Shown piece after piece: positions 1 to 13,861 of a DNA stretch of 64,000 nucleotides (position 1 is the stretch's first letter; the number at the start of each line of letters is the position of its first letter). Under the pieces are notes generated by a model that was not told the origin of the DNA, did not search any database, and saw only the letters and a list, made by a program, of their open reading frames with translations. The DNA comes from Azadirachta indica (lineage: Eukaryota; Streptophyta; Magnoliopsida; Sapindales; Meliaceae). The stretch is from the NCBI GenBank assembly GCA_022749755.1, contig CM040446.1:9324367-9388366 (forward strand), read 5' to 3'. The translations under genes were made by a program, and so were the position numbers.

Positions 1-1345
1 GGGGGGAATTGAGGTTTTAAAGATTTTAACAAATTTAAAGCAACCCAATATCAACATCAAGCAATTCAAATCTTTCTAAAGTATAGTACAATAAATTCCA
101 ATAAATTCAATACACAATCCTATCACTAATATGTAAATGCTAACTATTTAAACTTTGAGTATATAAGAGTAATGTGTATAATAAATATAAATGTAAATAA
201 TAATAAAAAGTATAAGGAGAGAAATTAAACACAATAATTTTTACGTGGTTCGGCAAACTCTGACTTACGTCCATGCCTTCAAGTTAACCCGCTTGAGAAT
301 TTCACTAAGCAAGTCTTGAACACTCCAAGACTTAAACAAATACAATTAAGAGGATTTTCGTTACCTTTTAAACCTCACAAGTATTTGTTCACTTCAAACA
401 CTCAACTTTCAATGCAAGTAATTTCTCACTAAATCACTCAATTCATAATTCAAGTAAAAGACCCATTTCTTTCATTCAATTTCAAGTAGAATAAAAGTAG
501 TAGCAATCTTTACACCTTCAAAAGATATACAAATGAAAGAATAAGATGTGTAGAAGATGAATGTGGCAAGTTGTAAGCTCAAGATATCATTTTTGAAGCT
601 TAAATGATGTTTATGAACTCTTAGAATCTTTGGTTAATGTTCAAAATTGTTTTCAATGAATAAAATGACTCATATTTATACTTTAACTCAAAAACTAGCC
701 GTTGGAGACTTGAAAATTCAAATTTTTGCAATGCAGAATTTCGATCAATTAGTATGGGTGGTTCAGTTGGCCAACCGATTCAGTTTGGTTGGCTGACTGA
801 TTTGGTTCCGTCAACCAAACCCCCACTTTCTGCCATTGGTTCGATTGACCAACCAGTCTAGTTCGATCTACCGAACTAATCTGAATCGGTTTTATTGGAC
901 TAAGGTATTCTGAACCGATTTTCTGGCAGTTTTAAAAACTTAGCATTTTAATCTATTTTTAAAGTTTGAAAAACTTGCAATTTGATCCATATTTCAGGTT
1001 TTAAAAACTTACATTCTACTTCGATTTTCAAAACTCAAAAGATTTATTTTTGAAAAATCTTGAATTTGACACAAAATTATCATGCACACTTACAAACACA
1101 AGCTTACACAAATAATACCAAATAAAATATCAAGCTTGTGACTTCATTCTTTAATTTGCTCAAGGAGTTTAATCATACTTTTTTCGAATACCATCATTTT
1201 AAATGTTTTTTGAACCTTTACAATTGCTTTCTAAATTCTTCATGCTAAAAATATAACAATAAATACTACAAGAAGAATGTGATTAGTTGAGAATATCAGT
1301 ATTTGTTATCATCAAAACAATTGGTTATTAGCCTTAAAACTAACA
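1..1345 (-). repeat. 3' LTR of the minus-strand element, partial
   Basis: Matches 4790-6235 but lacks roughly the last 70-100 bases, which lie beyond the window edge. The inner end is CTAACA at 1340-1345, directly followed by the polypurine tract complement. Confidence 0.85.
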
Positions 1346-1362
1346 GTCTCCTCCTTTTTGAT
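1346..1362 (-). other. Polypurine tract
   Basis: Minus strand reads ATCAAAAAGGAGGAGA, adjoining the 3' LTR. This is the usual plus-strand primer of plant LTR elements. Confidence 0.75.
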
Positions 1363-3526
1363 GATGACAAACCATTGATTATCAAGTGAAAAATAACTCC
1401 TAAATTGAACAAACATTACACAACCAAAACTTATACTCCCCCTCAATCACAGTATAAGTAAAAATATTTATGCATAAGAGCATGGGCAGTCAATAAACAT
1501 ACTCTCCCTTTTGTTATCATAAAAAAAATAAATAAATAAAAGATTGTAATAACTATTTTGAAAACATATTCTAGAGGGTATTCTAGAAAATTTTTAAAGT
1601 GTAAGCTCCCCCTAAAATTTTGAGCAATTGCAATTAAATCCAAGGATGGAAGATAATAAGATTATGCTATTAAGAATTTCTCCCCTTTTTTGTTTCAAAA
1701 GTGCAAACAATGAAATATTGCATACCATATTCATAAATCAAAAAGCACTCATTATGTGAAATTAATGCAACACACAATAGAAACACATCTCTCCTTAAGT
1801 GTATTGCATAAAATAGGATACTTCCCTATTTATACATCAAAAACTTAGAAGAAAATAAGATCAACCTAATAATTTTTTTCTCCCCCTTTGTATACCAAAA
1901 AAGTGCATTATAGATAAGTTTAAATCAATCAAAGTTATACATAGATCAAAATGCACATATCATATATCATTAATGCAAGTCAAAAGCATAAAACAATTTA
2001 TTTTTTGTGTATTGCATATTACATGATTCTCCCACTTTTACACATCAAAACATAGAAAATGAAAATATTGTAAAATGTTTCCTTTTTGATAAATAAAAAG
2101 CACTTTTGCAAAAATTTCATTTCCCTCCCCTTTTCAACATTATCAAAAACAACAACAAAAAAGGTTTCATGAACTTCGGTCATAGTATTTATCATCAAAA
2201 CAATGCATCCAACATAAGAAAGAGTAAGAGCACTTCTATATACAGTCACCATTTTACATCCACATACTCTTTTCCTCTTTTTTCTTCCATTTATAGCCTC
2301 AACACAATATGGATAATTCAAAATAGTACAATGCACTCGAATGTTAATCATGCTCCCCTTTAATACATTGTATATCAAATAAACCTTCAAAATAACAAAA
2401 GCATCCTTAATCAATAATAAAAATTATTAAAAAAAATAAATGCATATGCAATAAGAATAAGAAGTAAGTCAAGCGACTAAATGATTTCCAAAATACAAGA
2501 CAAGCAAATGAAATGAATGCTAAAATTTTATTTTTCTAAGATCAATGACTAGTTGTCCTGTTTCGATTCTGTTTTCTGAGCAGTCTTTGTTCATGGAGTC
2601 ATATCTTTCTATAGAGATATCCAAATTGAGTTCCGTGAACTTCTCATAACTCTTGACATTTGAATCTTTCTATTCATATATAACTTGCACCATTTCACAT
2701 ACCCTAGTTTGCCCAAAAAAATTCAAACCTCTAGACTACTGCATCTTTCAGATAGTTATGACCTATGTGTATTAATTCTAGCATATCTGCTTGTATGATG
2801 TCCGAATTGGGTTTTGTAAAATTATACAAAAACTAGACATCTGTAACTTTCTAACTATGTATCATTTGTCTTATAAGACATTACTAGTCAATCCCAGAAT
2901 TGCTAGAATATTGGCTGCCAATTTCTTAGAATGTAGAGGCAATCACTTTCACTTCCTAATGGCAAACCATCAATTCTTGATTCTAGATGATTAATATTTG
3001 GCTTAAATGAAACTGAAATATTAATCAAGAAGCGATTAAATTTCATTTCATAGCCATTTTGATATGATGAATGAATGCATGAATTGAATGGGAATTTGGT
3101 GCACGTCAAGCAACTTACACAAGCATCAAGCATATATCAAAGTATAAAAGAATAAGAGATGTTGTGCACAAATTAATCAACTCATGTAAATTTCAAGCAA
3201 AACACACTTATTCATTTAAAACACAATATATGTCTTGAAAACTTGGCTAAAGCATTTAGACATTAAACACTCTAAATAATAAGCCAACAATTTTGTTGCC
3301 AAAGTAAGCATATTTTAACCAACCATGCTTACAAACACAAACCACAAATATGCTTTAAAGATTTCAAGAAAGAATTGTGCATAAGCAATAAAAAGATAAG
3401 TTAGAAATTTGATATCAATTTTGTTCATACACATATTCTTCTCCTTTTATTTTATCCATGCATATGCTACATCCCGTTGAGTATTTTCGTCTCACAAATT
3501 CTTCTTAAGGAACCACCCATTATTCC

Positions 3527-4509
3527 TTAATTTTGGTACCTACAAAAGACTTTCAAGTTTTGCACTTTGGTACCCAATCTTTTTGGCTCCATGAATGTTA
3601 GCTTTGGTTCCTTTAGGAACACAAACTTTTCTAACGCCAATATATGCATTTTCTTAATCGGGCATGAAAAACTCATATGACCAACATCATTACAATAATT
3701 GAATGCAATTTTAGAATCATTTAAAGAGGTAGCCTTTATGAAATAATTTTTCAAATACTTTTGTTTAATGTGAGCATTGTATCCAATACCTCTTTTGTCA
3801 AAAACACATTCTTTTGACCATTAGTGAATTTGTAAACAAAGTCATTTAAATCCATGGTCCTTTTCTTAAGCATCTCATTTTCTTTAGATAAAGCATGAAA
3901 TCTTGAACTCTCATGATTTTGTGAAACACAAAACCTTTAGCTTATCAAATTAATCTCTTTTTCATGGACATTTCTAGCTTCATAAAAACCATTGACTTTC
4001 TTTTGTAAACAATCAATTTGACTTCTCAAAAGTTCATTATCATTTTGCAAATTTTCATTTTCATCTTTCCAAGCAATTTTGTCACTCTTTAAAATAGAAT
4101 TCTCATTTTCCAAAACACTCTTCTTTTCTTTCAAAGATTTAATTTCAAGCAGAAGGTTATCAATTTTCTTCTTAAGAATGCCATTTTTTGAAGCCAATTT
4201 TTCAAAACGGTTATGCAACTCTTCAAATGCATCCAAAAATTCATCATATGAATGAGAAGGTTCAAAATCATTTGCCTCATTATCTCCTAATGCCATGAAG
4301 CACAAGTTGGTGTCTTCATTTTTGCTCTCATCATCTTTATGCTTTACTTTGTAGTTCATGAGGGGTTGGTGATGAACATTAAATGAGTCCATAGCCTCTT
4401 TTGTTTGATTAGTACCTTCATAAAATCCTTGCAAGGCTAACCAATTATCATGAGCGGAATTGAACATAGAAAATTTGTGTACATTATATCGAGTTAATGC
4501 ATAAGACAA
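3527..4509 (-). pseudogene. gag remnant of the minus-strand LTR element
   Basis: The 3937-4509 part encodes an acidic stretch (CFMALGDNEA) followed by a long coiled coil rich in Leu, Lys, Glu and Asn, as in many copia gag proteins. The 3527-3754 part keeps a CCHC zinc knuckle in which the first Cys is replaced (FNYCNDVGHMSFSC instead of C-x2-C-x4-H-x4-C). The two pieces are in broken frames. The protein would coat element RNA. No pol segment follows in 1346-3500, which is A+T-rich and non-coding. Confidence 0.6.
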
Positions 4510-4775
4510 AATATTTAAAGCTTTAGAATTTAAAGATGCATTTTTCCTATCTTTATCATTTCATTCATTTATGAATTTAGGAATGAATTTATTATCAACA
4601 ACAATATCACAAATTTCACAATCTATGGATTACAAGAATATCATCATCCTAATTTTTCAATATGCATAATCATTTCCATAAAAAAATAGAGGTTCAATGG
4701 TGGATTGTCCCTCAACATATTCTAGGATTGCCATTGATCTCCCTTAGACAATTAAGTCTTCTTCAAGAGCACCAA

Positions 4776-4787
4776 GCTTTGATACCA
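4776..4787 (-). other. Primer-binding site (initiator tRNA-Met type)
   Basis: Minus strand reads TGGTATCAAAGC, one base from the plant consensus TGGTATCAGAGC, two bases from the LTR end. It fixes the orientation and the LTR boundary. Confidence 0.85.
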
Positions 4788-4789
4788 AT

Positions 4790-6235
4790 TGAAATACCAC
4801 TAAGGCAACCTAAGAGAGAAGAAAAGGGGGAGGGGGGTGGGTAGGGGAGAGGGAGGGGGTGAATTGGGTTTTTAAGAATTTTAACAAATTTAAAACAATC
4901 CAATAACAACACCAAGCAATTCAAATCTTTATAAGGTATAGTACAATAAATTCAATACACAATCCTATCACTAATATATAAATGCCAATTATTTAAATTT
5001 CAAGTGTGTAAGAGTAATGTGTATAATAAATATAAATATAAATAATAATAAAGAGTATAAGAAGAGAGATTAAACACAATAATTTTTACATGGTTCGGCA
5101 AACTCTGGCTTACTTCTAGACTTCCAAGCTAACCCGCTTAAAGATTTTACTAAGCAAGTCTTGAACACTTCAAGACTTAAACAAATATAACCAAGAGGAT
5201 ATTCGGCACCTCTTAAACCTTACAGGTGTTTGCTCACCCCAAACACTCAACTCTCAACCCAAGTGATTTCTCACCAAATCACTTAATTTACGATCCAAAT
5301 GAAAGACCCACTTCTTTCACTCAATTTCAAGTAGAATAAAAGTAGTAACAATATTTATACCTTCAAAATATATATAAATGAAAGAATAAGGTGTGTAGAA
5401 GATGAATGTGGCAATTTGTAAGCTCAAGATATGATTTTGAAGCTTAGATGATGTTTATAAACTCTTAAGATCTTTGGCTGATGATCAAAATTATTTTCAA
5501 TGAGTAAAATTGCTCATATTTATAGTTTAACTCAAAAACTAACCGTTGAGACTTGAAAATTCAAATTTTTGCAACGTTCGGTCGATCAGAAAGGTAAAGT
5601 CGGTCGACCGGATGATGAAAATAGAAGAGATAAGCCAAAATATAGAACTTGTGTTGATCGGTCTAAGTGGTTCGGTTGACTGACTAGTCTAGTTCTGTAG
5701 ACTAAACCCAAATCCCCACTTTCTACCATCGGTTCAGTTAACCGACCGGTCAGGTTCATCAATTAAACCAATTTGAATCTTTTTTATTGGACCAAGGTAT
5801 TCTAAATTGGTTTCTTGGCAGTTTTAAAAACTTTGCATTTTGGTTCATTTTTAAGGTTTGAAAAATTTGCAATTTGGTCTATATTCCAGGTTTTAAGAAC
5901 TTACATTTTGATTTGATTTTTAAAAGTCAAAGCATTTATTTTTGAAAAATCTTGAACTTAACACAATCCTCATGCACACTTACAAACACAATCTTACACA
6001 AATAATTCAAAATAAAATACCAAGTTTGTAACTTCATTCTTTAATTTGCTCAAGGGCTTCTATCATACTTTTTTTTAATACCATAATTTTAGATATACTC
6101 TGAATCTTCACAATTTCTTTCCGAATTCTTCATACTAAAAATATAATAATAAATATTATAAAAACAATGTAGTTAGTTAAGAATATCAATATTTGTTATC
6201 ATCAAAATAATGAGTTATGAGCGTTAAGGCTAACA
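4790..6235 (-). repeat. 5' LTR of the minus-strand element
   Basis: Starts next to the primer-binding site (plus-strand TGAAATACC) and ends in CTAACA. Its sequence matches 1-1345 nearly throughout, with many substitutions, so the insertion is not recent. Length is about 1.45 kb. Confidence 0.85.
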
Positions 6236-7818
6236 AAAAATTGACCATGTGCTCGGGCCCTAGCCTAAACCAAGACTACGTCATTTTATTAACTAATGTA
6301 TACAAAAGTATAAGTGGACCTAAGCCACTCTTTGGGGTACAAATTGTGGACTGTGATGTGAAAGGTAAAACTAAGACCATGTCTGACCTAATCAATATAA
6401 TATCTTACACCTATCCTGCTTGGGGGTACTTAAACATAAAGAATCCATTATATGATCAAGCTAATGCAAAAAGAATATAAAAACCCCAAAAACCTTTTTT
6501 CTTTTCTTTAGCCCAAAACTTTATTTTAATTAATTTAATGTTAATTGAAATAAGTATTTTATTGTAATTATGATTAATTAGAATGAGTGTTTTGTTACAA
6601 GTATGAATTTTAAACACCTCTTTTAGTTAGAATTAAATTACATTAATTTAATTTTTAAATAAAGTCTTATCTTAAAAGAGTTTAATTTGCATTAGAATAA
6701 GATTACGTGAACTAATCTTATTCTATCACAATTTTGTGTTACACACTATATAAAGATTACATGACTTCACATTTGGGGAGGACATTATCACCATACGATA
6801 TCATCATCACTCCATATCACTATATTATCATGTTAAAAGATCATTAGATTGTATTATCAAGATTTCACTGTCATCAGCCTAGAATCAAATCCTTGAAGGG
6901 CGTCTTCCTCTTTATAGCAATATTTATAGTTTTGGCTTATATTTTGGTAATCATTTGTTGTCCCAGTCAACCTTAAACACTATCCTATTATTCTATTGTC
7001 TTTCCTGTATCTTTTAACTTTAAATTAGTTATTTTAGCTTTTAAACACACCTTGTCCATAACCTTAAGTTTGTTAGATCGTAATTGATCGTATTGAATAT
7101 CGCCACGAGTTGGTCTATTCAATATTGATTTAATTGTGACCCACATTAAATCATTGTATTTCTTTACATTAGTACTAAGACTAGCTTGCTCCCACATATA
7201 CCGTGAATCTATAATTTGTGTTCCATGTTTTTTCTAAGTATTTTTTAAGTATAGAAGCGGCAATAGGTGGTGGTAACAGATCCCTCCATTCAAATCCAAG
7301 TCAAGTCTCCTAAACTTGCAACATCATGAATGTCAGACCATCTAATACGATTCAAAGGACATGGTGGGTCTTACTTCATATAACTCAGAAAAAGGGTGTG
7401 AAAGCCTAATTTAGATCCAGAAGCCCAATTGTGAGCAATAATAGGCCTATGCAAGGGATCGACCAATCATGAGTTAACACGTGAATTTTGTAGATTTCCC
7501 CCACAAACAAACGTTTAAAGTAAAAGAACAAACATATCAATTATATTCAAATTTCAATCATATTAAGACTTCAAATGGAAAAAATAAACATACAACGAAG
7601 ATTTGTAAAGTTGTCAATAATAAATGCTACTTTCTTATTTTAAATTTCAAGCATTTCATTATGTAAATTTAGTGATTAAAAATTTGTATATCAATTTAAC
7701 TTAAAACTTGAAGTTAAAAGGTGAGGAAGAATAAATGGGTCCTTAGGGTGCTTGTTTTGAGTAAGAATCAAATCAATTCCAAAAATGGTCCCCAAGTATA
7801 AAATCAATTTTTTCCTTG
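6236..7818. other. Intergenic, no gene recognised
   Basis: A+T-rich. A TATA-like stretch (CTATATAAAG) occurs near 6747 and the downstream sequence has the look of a decayed LTR leader, but I found no paired LTR or primer site. A short open stretch ends at 6478 and runs out of the upstream LTR. It has no recognisable domain. Confidence 0.5.
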
Positions 7819-8075
7819 AGCTTACTTAGAGTGGCAATTCAAGTAAACGGGTCATGTCAAATAGTTAATTATGTCAAGACTCCTTAACCTGAACACGACC
7901 CATTTATTAATCATATTAAGAGTTTAGACACGATTTGTTATAAACAGGTGACATGATAACTCATCAACCCATTTATTGATCGGGTAATTGTGTCATATTG
8001 ACCCGTTTATTTTTTGAACAATCGGATTGACCTATTTAACTCATTTAATTTAGTGAAAAATATCGTAATTATAGA

Positions 8076-8124
8076 GAGTCAAACTCTAAGACCTTAGCTT
8101 AATAGAATTTTAACCACTAAACTA
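8076..8124 (-). promoter_or_regulatory. tRNA-like pol III A and B boxes in a hAT arm
   Basis: On the minus strand TAGTTTAGTGG (8114-8124) fits the A-box consensus TRGYNNANNNG, and GTTTGACTC (8076-8084) fits the B-box GWTYRANNC, 29 bases apart. The opposite arm (about 10620-10680, plus strand) has the A-box TGGTTTAATGG and a decayed B-box. The match may be chance or the remnant of a tRNA-derived sequence. Transcription is not shown. Confidence 0.35.
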
Positions 8125-9047
8125 CAACCACATTTTTGTTTAAATGCATTATTTATTTATATTATATTTAGGTTCTTCTTTTATATTGTAATGTTAAATT
8201 ATTTTAAATTGTGAAAGCTAAATTATTACAAGTAATTGGAATAAAATTATTTAATGAAAAGTAATTTCAAATTAAAAAATTATTAGCAATAAGACATTAA
8301 AAATTGACATCATAATGTAATACATTTATTTCTTTTCCTTTTTATAATTTTTTACAATGAAGTTAAAGGAGAAAATAAAAAAATTTAAATTTCTTGTAAA
8401 AACCATTTAAGCACATGATTTTTTGTAAAAACTTATTATGGATAAAATATTTTTGTAAACTTCTATAATCTAAAAATAATTATTCAATGATTATTCTTAA
8501 CAAATAAAAATAATGATAGTCTTAAAAGAAGTAGTTCTTTATTTTTATATATTTTTTTTACATTATCTTTTACAAAAAGTTTAAATAAAATTTCTTTTTA
8601 TTTTTCATTTAAATTTATGTTTTATTAGAAAATTTTATTCTCATTATTATTGTAATTTTTTGAAATCATTATTTATGTAATTATCCATTTAATGTATATA
8701 ATATATAACATGGTGTATGACTGTATGTACAATTATTCAATGACTAAGTTAATTTAGTGGTTGAAAATCTAATTTTTAAGTCTCTCATACTTACAAATAT
8801 CATATTTTTTTCTTAAAAATTAAATTATAATACACAAACCTAATTAATACTAACACAAAATGAAAGTTTTATTCAAATATAACTTATAAAATATTTGTAT
8901 TTAACTATTAGAATTAACAATAGTTTTTAAAGTCAAAATATAACACTATTTAATTTTTATAATATATTAAGTAGTTATTAATTTTCATACAATTATTAAT
9001 GTGACCATTATGCATTAACAAGTCACATATCACATAAGTTATTAAAA

Positions 9048-10111
9048 GAGAAATTGGTAGATATTCCCTAGGATATTGGGAAATTGCAAATACCCCCTGG
9101 TATTTTGGAAACAGCAGATACCCTCAATGAATTATCAGCAAACGGCAAATACTCTCCCAAAGTTACTATGCATTAGTGCAAAATGACTATTTTACCTTTA
9201 TACATTTAGAAAACATATTAATTGACCATTTTAACCCACTTATTAATATATAATAACCAATATATCCTTATGATTTTTTTATAATTACTGTCTAAATGAT
9301 TATTAATATTTTAAATAATTTTATTATCATTATATTAATAATATTCAATATTTTTTAGAATATATGATTGAAAATTATATGAGTTATTTAAATTATGTTA
9401 TTTAAAAAATTAATAGGGTTATGTATAAATTACATAAATGTTCTCAAAATTATAAATAATATAATTTATATAACACAAATATTATTTGAGTTTTATTTTA
9501 ATTGATTGTATTATAAATTAACAAATATTTAGTTATAAATTACATAAATTATTTAAATTATTTTATTTATAACTTAATACAATTATGCTTAAATTATATA
9601 AATATTCTCAAAATTATAAATTATACAAACAATTAAAATAAATCCAAACTATTTCAATTTTATCAATATATTATTTATAATATTTTTGAAATATAAATTT
9701 CAAATATTCAACATGAAATATTTATTTATCAAAAATATTCTCAAAATATAAATAATATAATTCATATAATACAAATATTATTTGCGATTTATTTTAGTTG
9801 ATTGCGTCATAAATTAATATAATGATAATGAAATTATTTAAAATATTAATAATAATTTTGAGATTAATTATCAAAATGTTGAATAAATAATTATCAAAAA
9901 ATAAATTATAAGGGTATATTAGTCAATATGTATTAATAATTTAATTAAAATGGTAAATTAATATATCTTCTAAATATATAAAGGTAAAAAGTCATTTTGC
10001 ATGAATGAATAGTAGTTTTCAAGAGGGTATTTACTGTTTGTCAATAGTTAAAGGGTATCAGTCGTTTTCAAAACATCAGAGGGTATCTATCGTTTCCTAA
10101 TACAATTTCTC
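9048..10111. mobile_element. Mutator-like non-autonomous element nested in hAT
   Basis: Flanked by a perfect 9-bp duplication, TTATTAAAA (9039-9047 and 10112-10120). Ends are GAGAAATTGG... and ...AATTTCTC, and the inverted similarity extends more than 200 bp inward, including the repeated phrase for GGTATTTGC-like sequence. A 9-bp duplication with long terminal inverted repeats is the signature of MULEs. No transposase is present. It lies inside 7827-11016 and so inserted later. Confidence 0.85.
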
Positions 10112-11024
10112 TTATTAAAATTATGTATATAAAGCAATATATTTTAACTAATTATGTTGATACATTTTATTTAGAAAATTAAATAAATATTAGTAATTAA
10201 ATTTGAAAGATTTAAAAAAAATTGCATGCTAATCAAGTGGTACATCACTTCCATTATTAAATCATAAATGATAAAAAATAAATTATTTAATAGTAGACTC
10301 AAATTACGATAAATGTGTAAATACCCTAATTGTGCTATAATAGTTTAATTTACAATTACATATTGAAACTTTATTAAAATTATATATCAAAACTTTATTA
10401 AAATTATTGTTAAATAACATATTACAAGAAATTTATAAATGATCAATTATGAATATATTAAAATATCTTAATTTTATTGTATTTACAATTTATAAGTAAC
10501 TAATTTTAATATTAAATTAAAAATAAATATTTTTAAAACTATTAAAAATAATTTAGTAAAGAAGAACAAAAATATGTTGTACTATAGAAATAATGCACCC
10601 ATAAGTTATACAAAATTTTGGTTGTGGTTTAATGGTAAAAGTTTCACTAAATTGACCACAAAGACCTATATTTGAATTTTAGCAACCAAATTTGTTTTTT
10701 ATAGTAAATAGTCAAACTATTTAGGTTAAATGGGTCAACCTAATTACCTGCTTAATCTAACATAATTATTCGAATAAATTGTACTTGTGTCAAATGAGTT
10801 CGCGGGTTAATCGAGTTAACTCAACACGATTAATATTTAAATAGTAATTATATCATAAATAAGTTGGCGGGTTGAGAAAATTAAATTCAAATAAGACCTG
10901 ATTAATAAACAGGTGACATAAATGTGATATGAATAATAATTGTGTTAGTTTTACTCAACTTAAACCTATAAAATTTTTGTTGGGTTCGCAGGCCATATTC
11001 AATTTTGCCACTCCTAGGCTTGCT

Positions 11025-13575
11025 GCTTATTGGAAAATTTTTCTAGATTTCAGTTTTGTGGATGGAATATTATTATTTTTTTAAAAAAAATTGTTAAAAG
11101 TATTTAACTTTTATTAATTATAACAACACAAACTATTCAATAAAAACTAATGATGTGGGAATACATTAACTTTTTTTTTTAAATTGCACAATTATATTTA
11201 CCAATACTATTATCAGACATCTACTAATAGTCAAAAGTTGAGATAAGTGCAATTCTAATATTGCTTATAATTGTTATATTACCAGTATTTTTTATTCATT
11301 AATTAGATGGACTTTTATACTTCATGCTACATTAGTTTGTAAATAGTTTAAGTAATGAGATTGTATTTTTAGTATTATTCTAGGTTAATTTAGGTAATGA
11401 ATCTTTTTCGGTTTATAAGTTTATTAATTTTTTTAATTTTTATTAATAATTAAAACATAAAATAATAATTCTTCATTTTAATCAAACCTTTTAGATTTTT
11501 AATTTTCAAATATAAACTAATAGTATTTAGTGTTGATAAATTATTAAGAGTCATAAAATAATTAAACCAACCAATATTAACCCTAACCCTTTGATGGTTC
11601 TATACTTTTTTTTTTTAAAAAAAGTATTTTATTTAGATGTACTGCAATAAATTTTAAAGTATTCTTCTTTTATGTATTTATTATTTTAAATAAAAATTGT
11701 TATTTTATTTTAATCATAAATCTTAAACTAATCCTATTCTATTGGGTATAATAATTTTTTAAATTTTTTAATAAATTAATAATATAGGTAATTAGGATTT
11801 ATTTGTATATAATTAAAAGTTTAAGAAATAATTATATATTATTAAGAGTTATCACTGGAGCACAATACTAACTAATAATGTCTCTAATGCCCCTTATAGG
11901 TTAACTATGATAATCAATTGATATACTAAGGGTTGAAAAAAAAATGATAAAGGAGTTGGATGCTCACAATCATTCATAACTAAGCCAAACAAGAGATATT
12001 ACGTTCTACCTTCTATTTCGAGTTCGAACGAGAGTGACCTTTCTTTGGGTAATCTCTTCTTTTATAGAAATAGAACTATAACTATTAAATTTGTCTGATC
12101 TCCCTAAACGAAATAGCTGAGATAGCTTCGATAAATACTTTATAATAATTTCTTGATTATATTATATTACTATATATCTTGTTTCTAAAACTATATAAAT
12201 TTTTAGATATTTAAGTATATATATATATATATATATATAGATAGATAGATATACAAACTAATGGTTTCAACTAAATGTTGATGGTCTTCGTGAATAAACA
12301 ATAATAGGTGTAGGAATTTTGACATACGTATTTTCGTTCCGGGCCTGTACTTGTCGTGGATCAAGACGGCGGGATGGGCCACGAATTTTGTGAACAGAAA
12401 CACTTGCATTTTAGTTATTGCGTGTTGTTTTTTCATTGCTAGAATCACAGACTTTGTATGCATTAATGGTTTTCTTTTTATATATATATATATATATCAC
12501 ATTCACATGTTATACTTTTTGGCAATACATGCATGCAATGAATTAATGTCACGATATTTATCAAAAACTTTCTTAGTTGTCTTGTGATATGCGAAAACTG
12601 GATTTAATATTTTTTACATTAAATAATCAGAAATGTAAAATCTATTTATACTATTAGTCGAATTCTGTCGAAAAATTGAGGTAAATATAATTTTGAAGTC
12701 TATTCGATTGTGTATTAACTTGCAACTCCTTTTATTTGTAATATTATTAACAAATTTAATATTATATAATATATCAAGAAAATAAAGGTATAAAAGTTAT
12801 ATAAGAAAGAATGTTTAATGCCCTACTTTTAAGTCAAATACACTATCACCTCTTAAATTTTAACAAGTACCTCATCACTCCTCAACTTTACCTCTATTAT
12901 GACTAAAAATTACTTTTTTTAAGATAATTTTTACTTTAATTTTGTTATGAAAAATAATAATTATAACGAATCTTAGCATTACAGCACAGTACAACATGGC
13001 AAACTACCTAACAACAACATAGCAAGAATTAAAATGAGGCATAAATTGCAGAATTTAGCAATAGCAGTGGCATTGTAGATTATGAAAATTAACTTCAATT
13101 TTTTTTGTCCTTAGCAGAAGTCAGGTTAAAACAAGACAAGCAACCAACAACCATACTAAATACAAGCATAAAATTTATATAATTAGTAGAAAATTTGAAT
13201 AAATAATTATAATTAATTTTTTTAATAAATAAAAAAAAAAATAATAATAAATCTAATAGAAAAATAATGAATCCATTTACTTACAATCTTAAAAACAAGA
13301 TATTAAGCACCATCAAATGTAATCTTCTCGTCACCTAAAATTTTTGTAAGAAATAAAAAAAAAAGAATAATTTAGAAAATATAATTTTAACAAAAGAATA
13401 ATAATAAGTATATAATTTATTTATTCACTTGTCTCAGTATGTTCAATCTCATCTATTACTTTGTGAAAGTTATTGGTAAAGAATATATCTAATTTTGTGT
13501 GCAAGTAAGTGCCTCCACGATTCTTGTATACAAATTGAACTTTAATAAAATAATATACACAAATATAATTGTATA
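11025..13575. other. A+T-rich intergenic DNA
   Basis: No gene recognised. Contains a (TA)n plus (GATA)n microsatellite near 12215-12250 and a second (TA)n near 12480-12497. Short open stretches around 12203-12587 have no recognisable domain and consist partly of the translated microsatellite. Confidence 0.5.
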
Positions 13576-13584
13576 AATTGAATC

Positions 13585-13852
13585 GGGTGAATGCCTATTA
13601 CCCCCTATTTTTTCTTCAGTTCAATTAATTTACAAATGATAAAATCGAAAATATCAGAAATATTAAAGGGCAAAATCGAAATTCTTTTCAATTTACCCTT
13701 CAATTCAATTAATTTACAAATGATAAAATCGAAAATATCAAAAATATTAAAAGGCAAAATCAGAATTCGGAGAAGTGATGGGATATTACGAAAAATATAG
13801 GTGGATAATGGAACATTGGCAGAAACAGCAAAGGAGTAATGAGCATTCTCCC
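13585..13852. mobile_element. Small MULE-like MITE with internal tandem duplication
   Basis: Ends GGGTGAATGCC and GAGCATTCTCCC are inverted repeats (continuing into ATTACCCC and GGAGTAAT). Flanks AATTGAATC (13576-13584) and AATTAAATA (13853-13861) fit a diverged 9-bp duplication. Inside, a segment starting at about 13614 is repeated after 84 bp with few differences. Non-coding. Confidence 0.65.
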
Positions 13853-13861
13853 AATTAAATA

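Larger units (their letters stand above)
1..6235 (-). mobile_element. Copia-type LTR retrotransposon, cut by window start
   Basis: Two directly repeated blocks (1-1345 and 4790-6235) bracket an internal region with a degenerate gag. On the minus strand the order is 5' LTR, primer-binding site, gag remnant, polypurine tract, 3' LTR. LTR ends read TGTTAG...TTTCA. No protease, integrase or reverse transcriptase reading frame is visible, so this is a non-autonomous or decayed copy. The gag-like coiled-coil protein and CCHC remnant suggest Ty1/copia, but without pol that assignment is an inference. The far flank is outside the window, so no target duplication can be checked. Confidence 0.85.
7827..11016. 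mobile_element. hAT-like non-autonomous element, 3.2 kb
   Basis: Left end TAGAGTGGCAA and right end TTGCCACTCCTA are inverted repeats of the hAT type, with GGGTCA-rich subterminal sequence on both sides. Flanks AGCTTACT (7819-7826) and GGCTTGCT (11017-11024) fit an 8-bp target duplication with two mismatches. There is no transposase reading frame, and the interior is A+T-rich and carries a nested insertion. Both arms hold a tRNA-like A-box motif. Confidence 0.7.

Noticed and set aside
6217..6480. Short open reading frame after the LTR
   Set aside because: It begins with a non-ATG start inside the LTR, has no known domain and no sign of a promoter.
11980..12060. SINE-like stretch with GAGTTCGAAC
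   Set aside because: It has a B-box-like motif but no paired A-box at normal spacing, no A tail and no duplication.
12203..12587. Overlapping small frames on both strands
   Set aside because: They are partly translated TA repeats and have no recognisable protein similarity.
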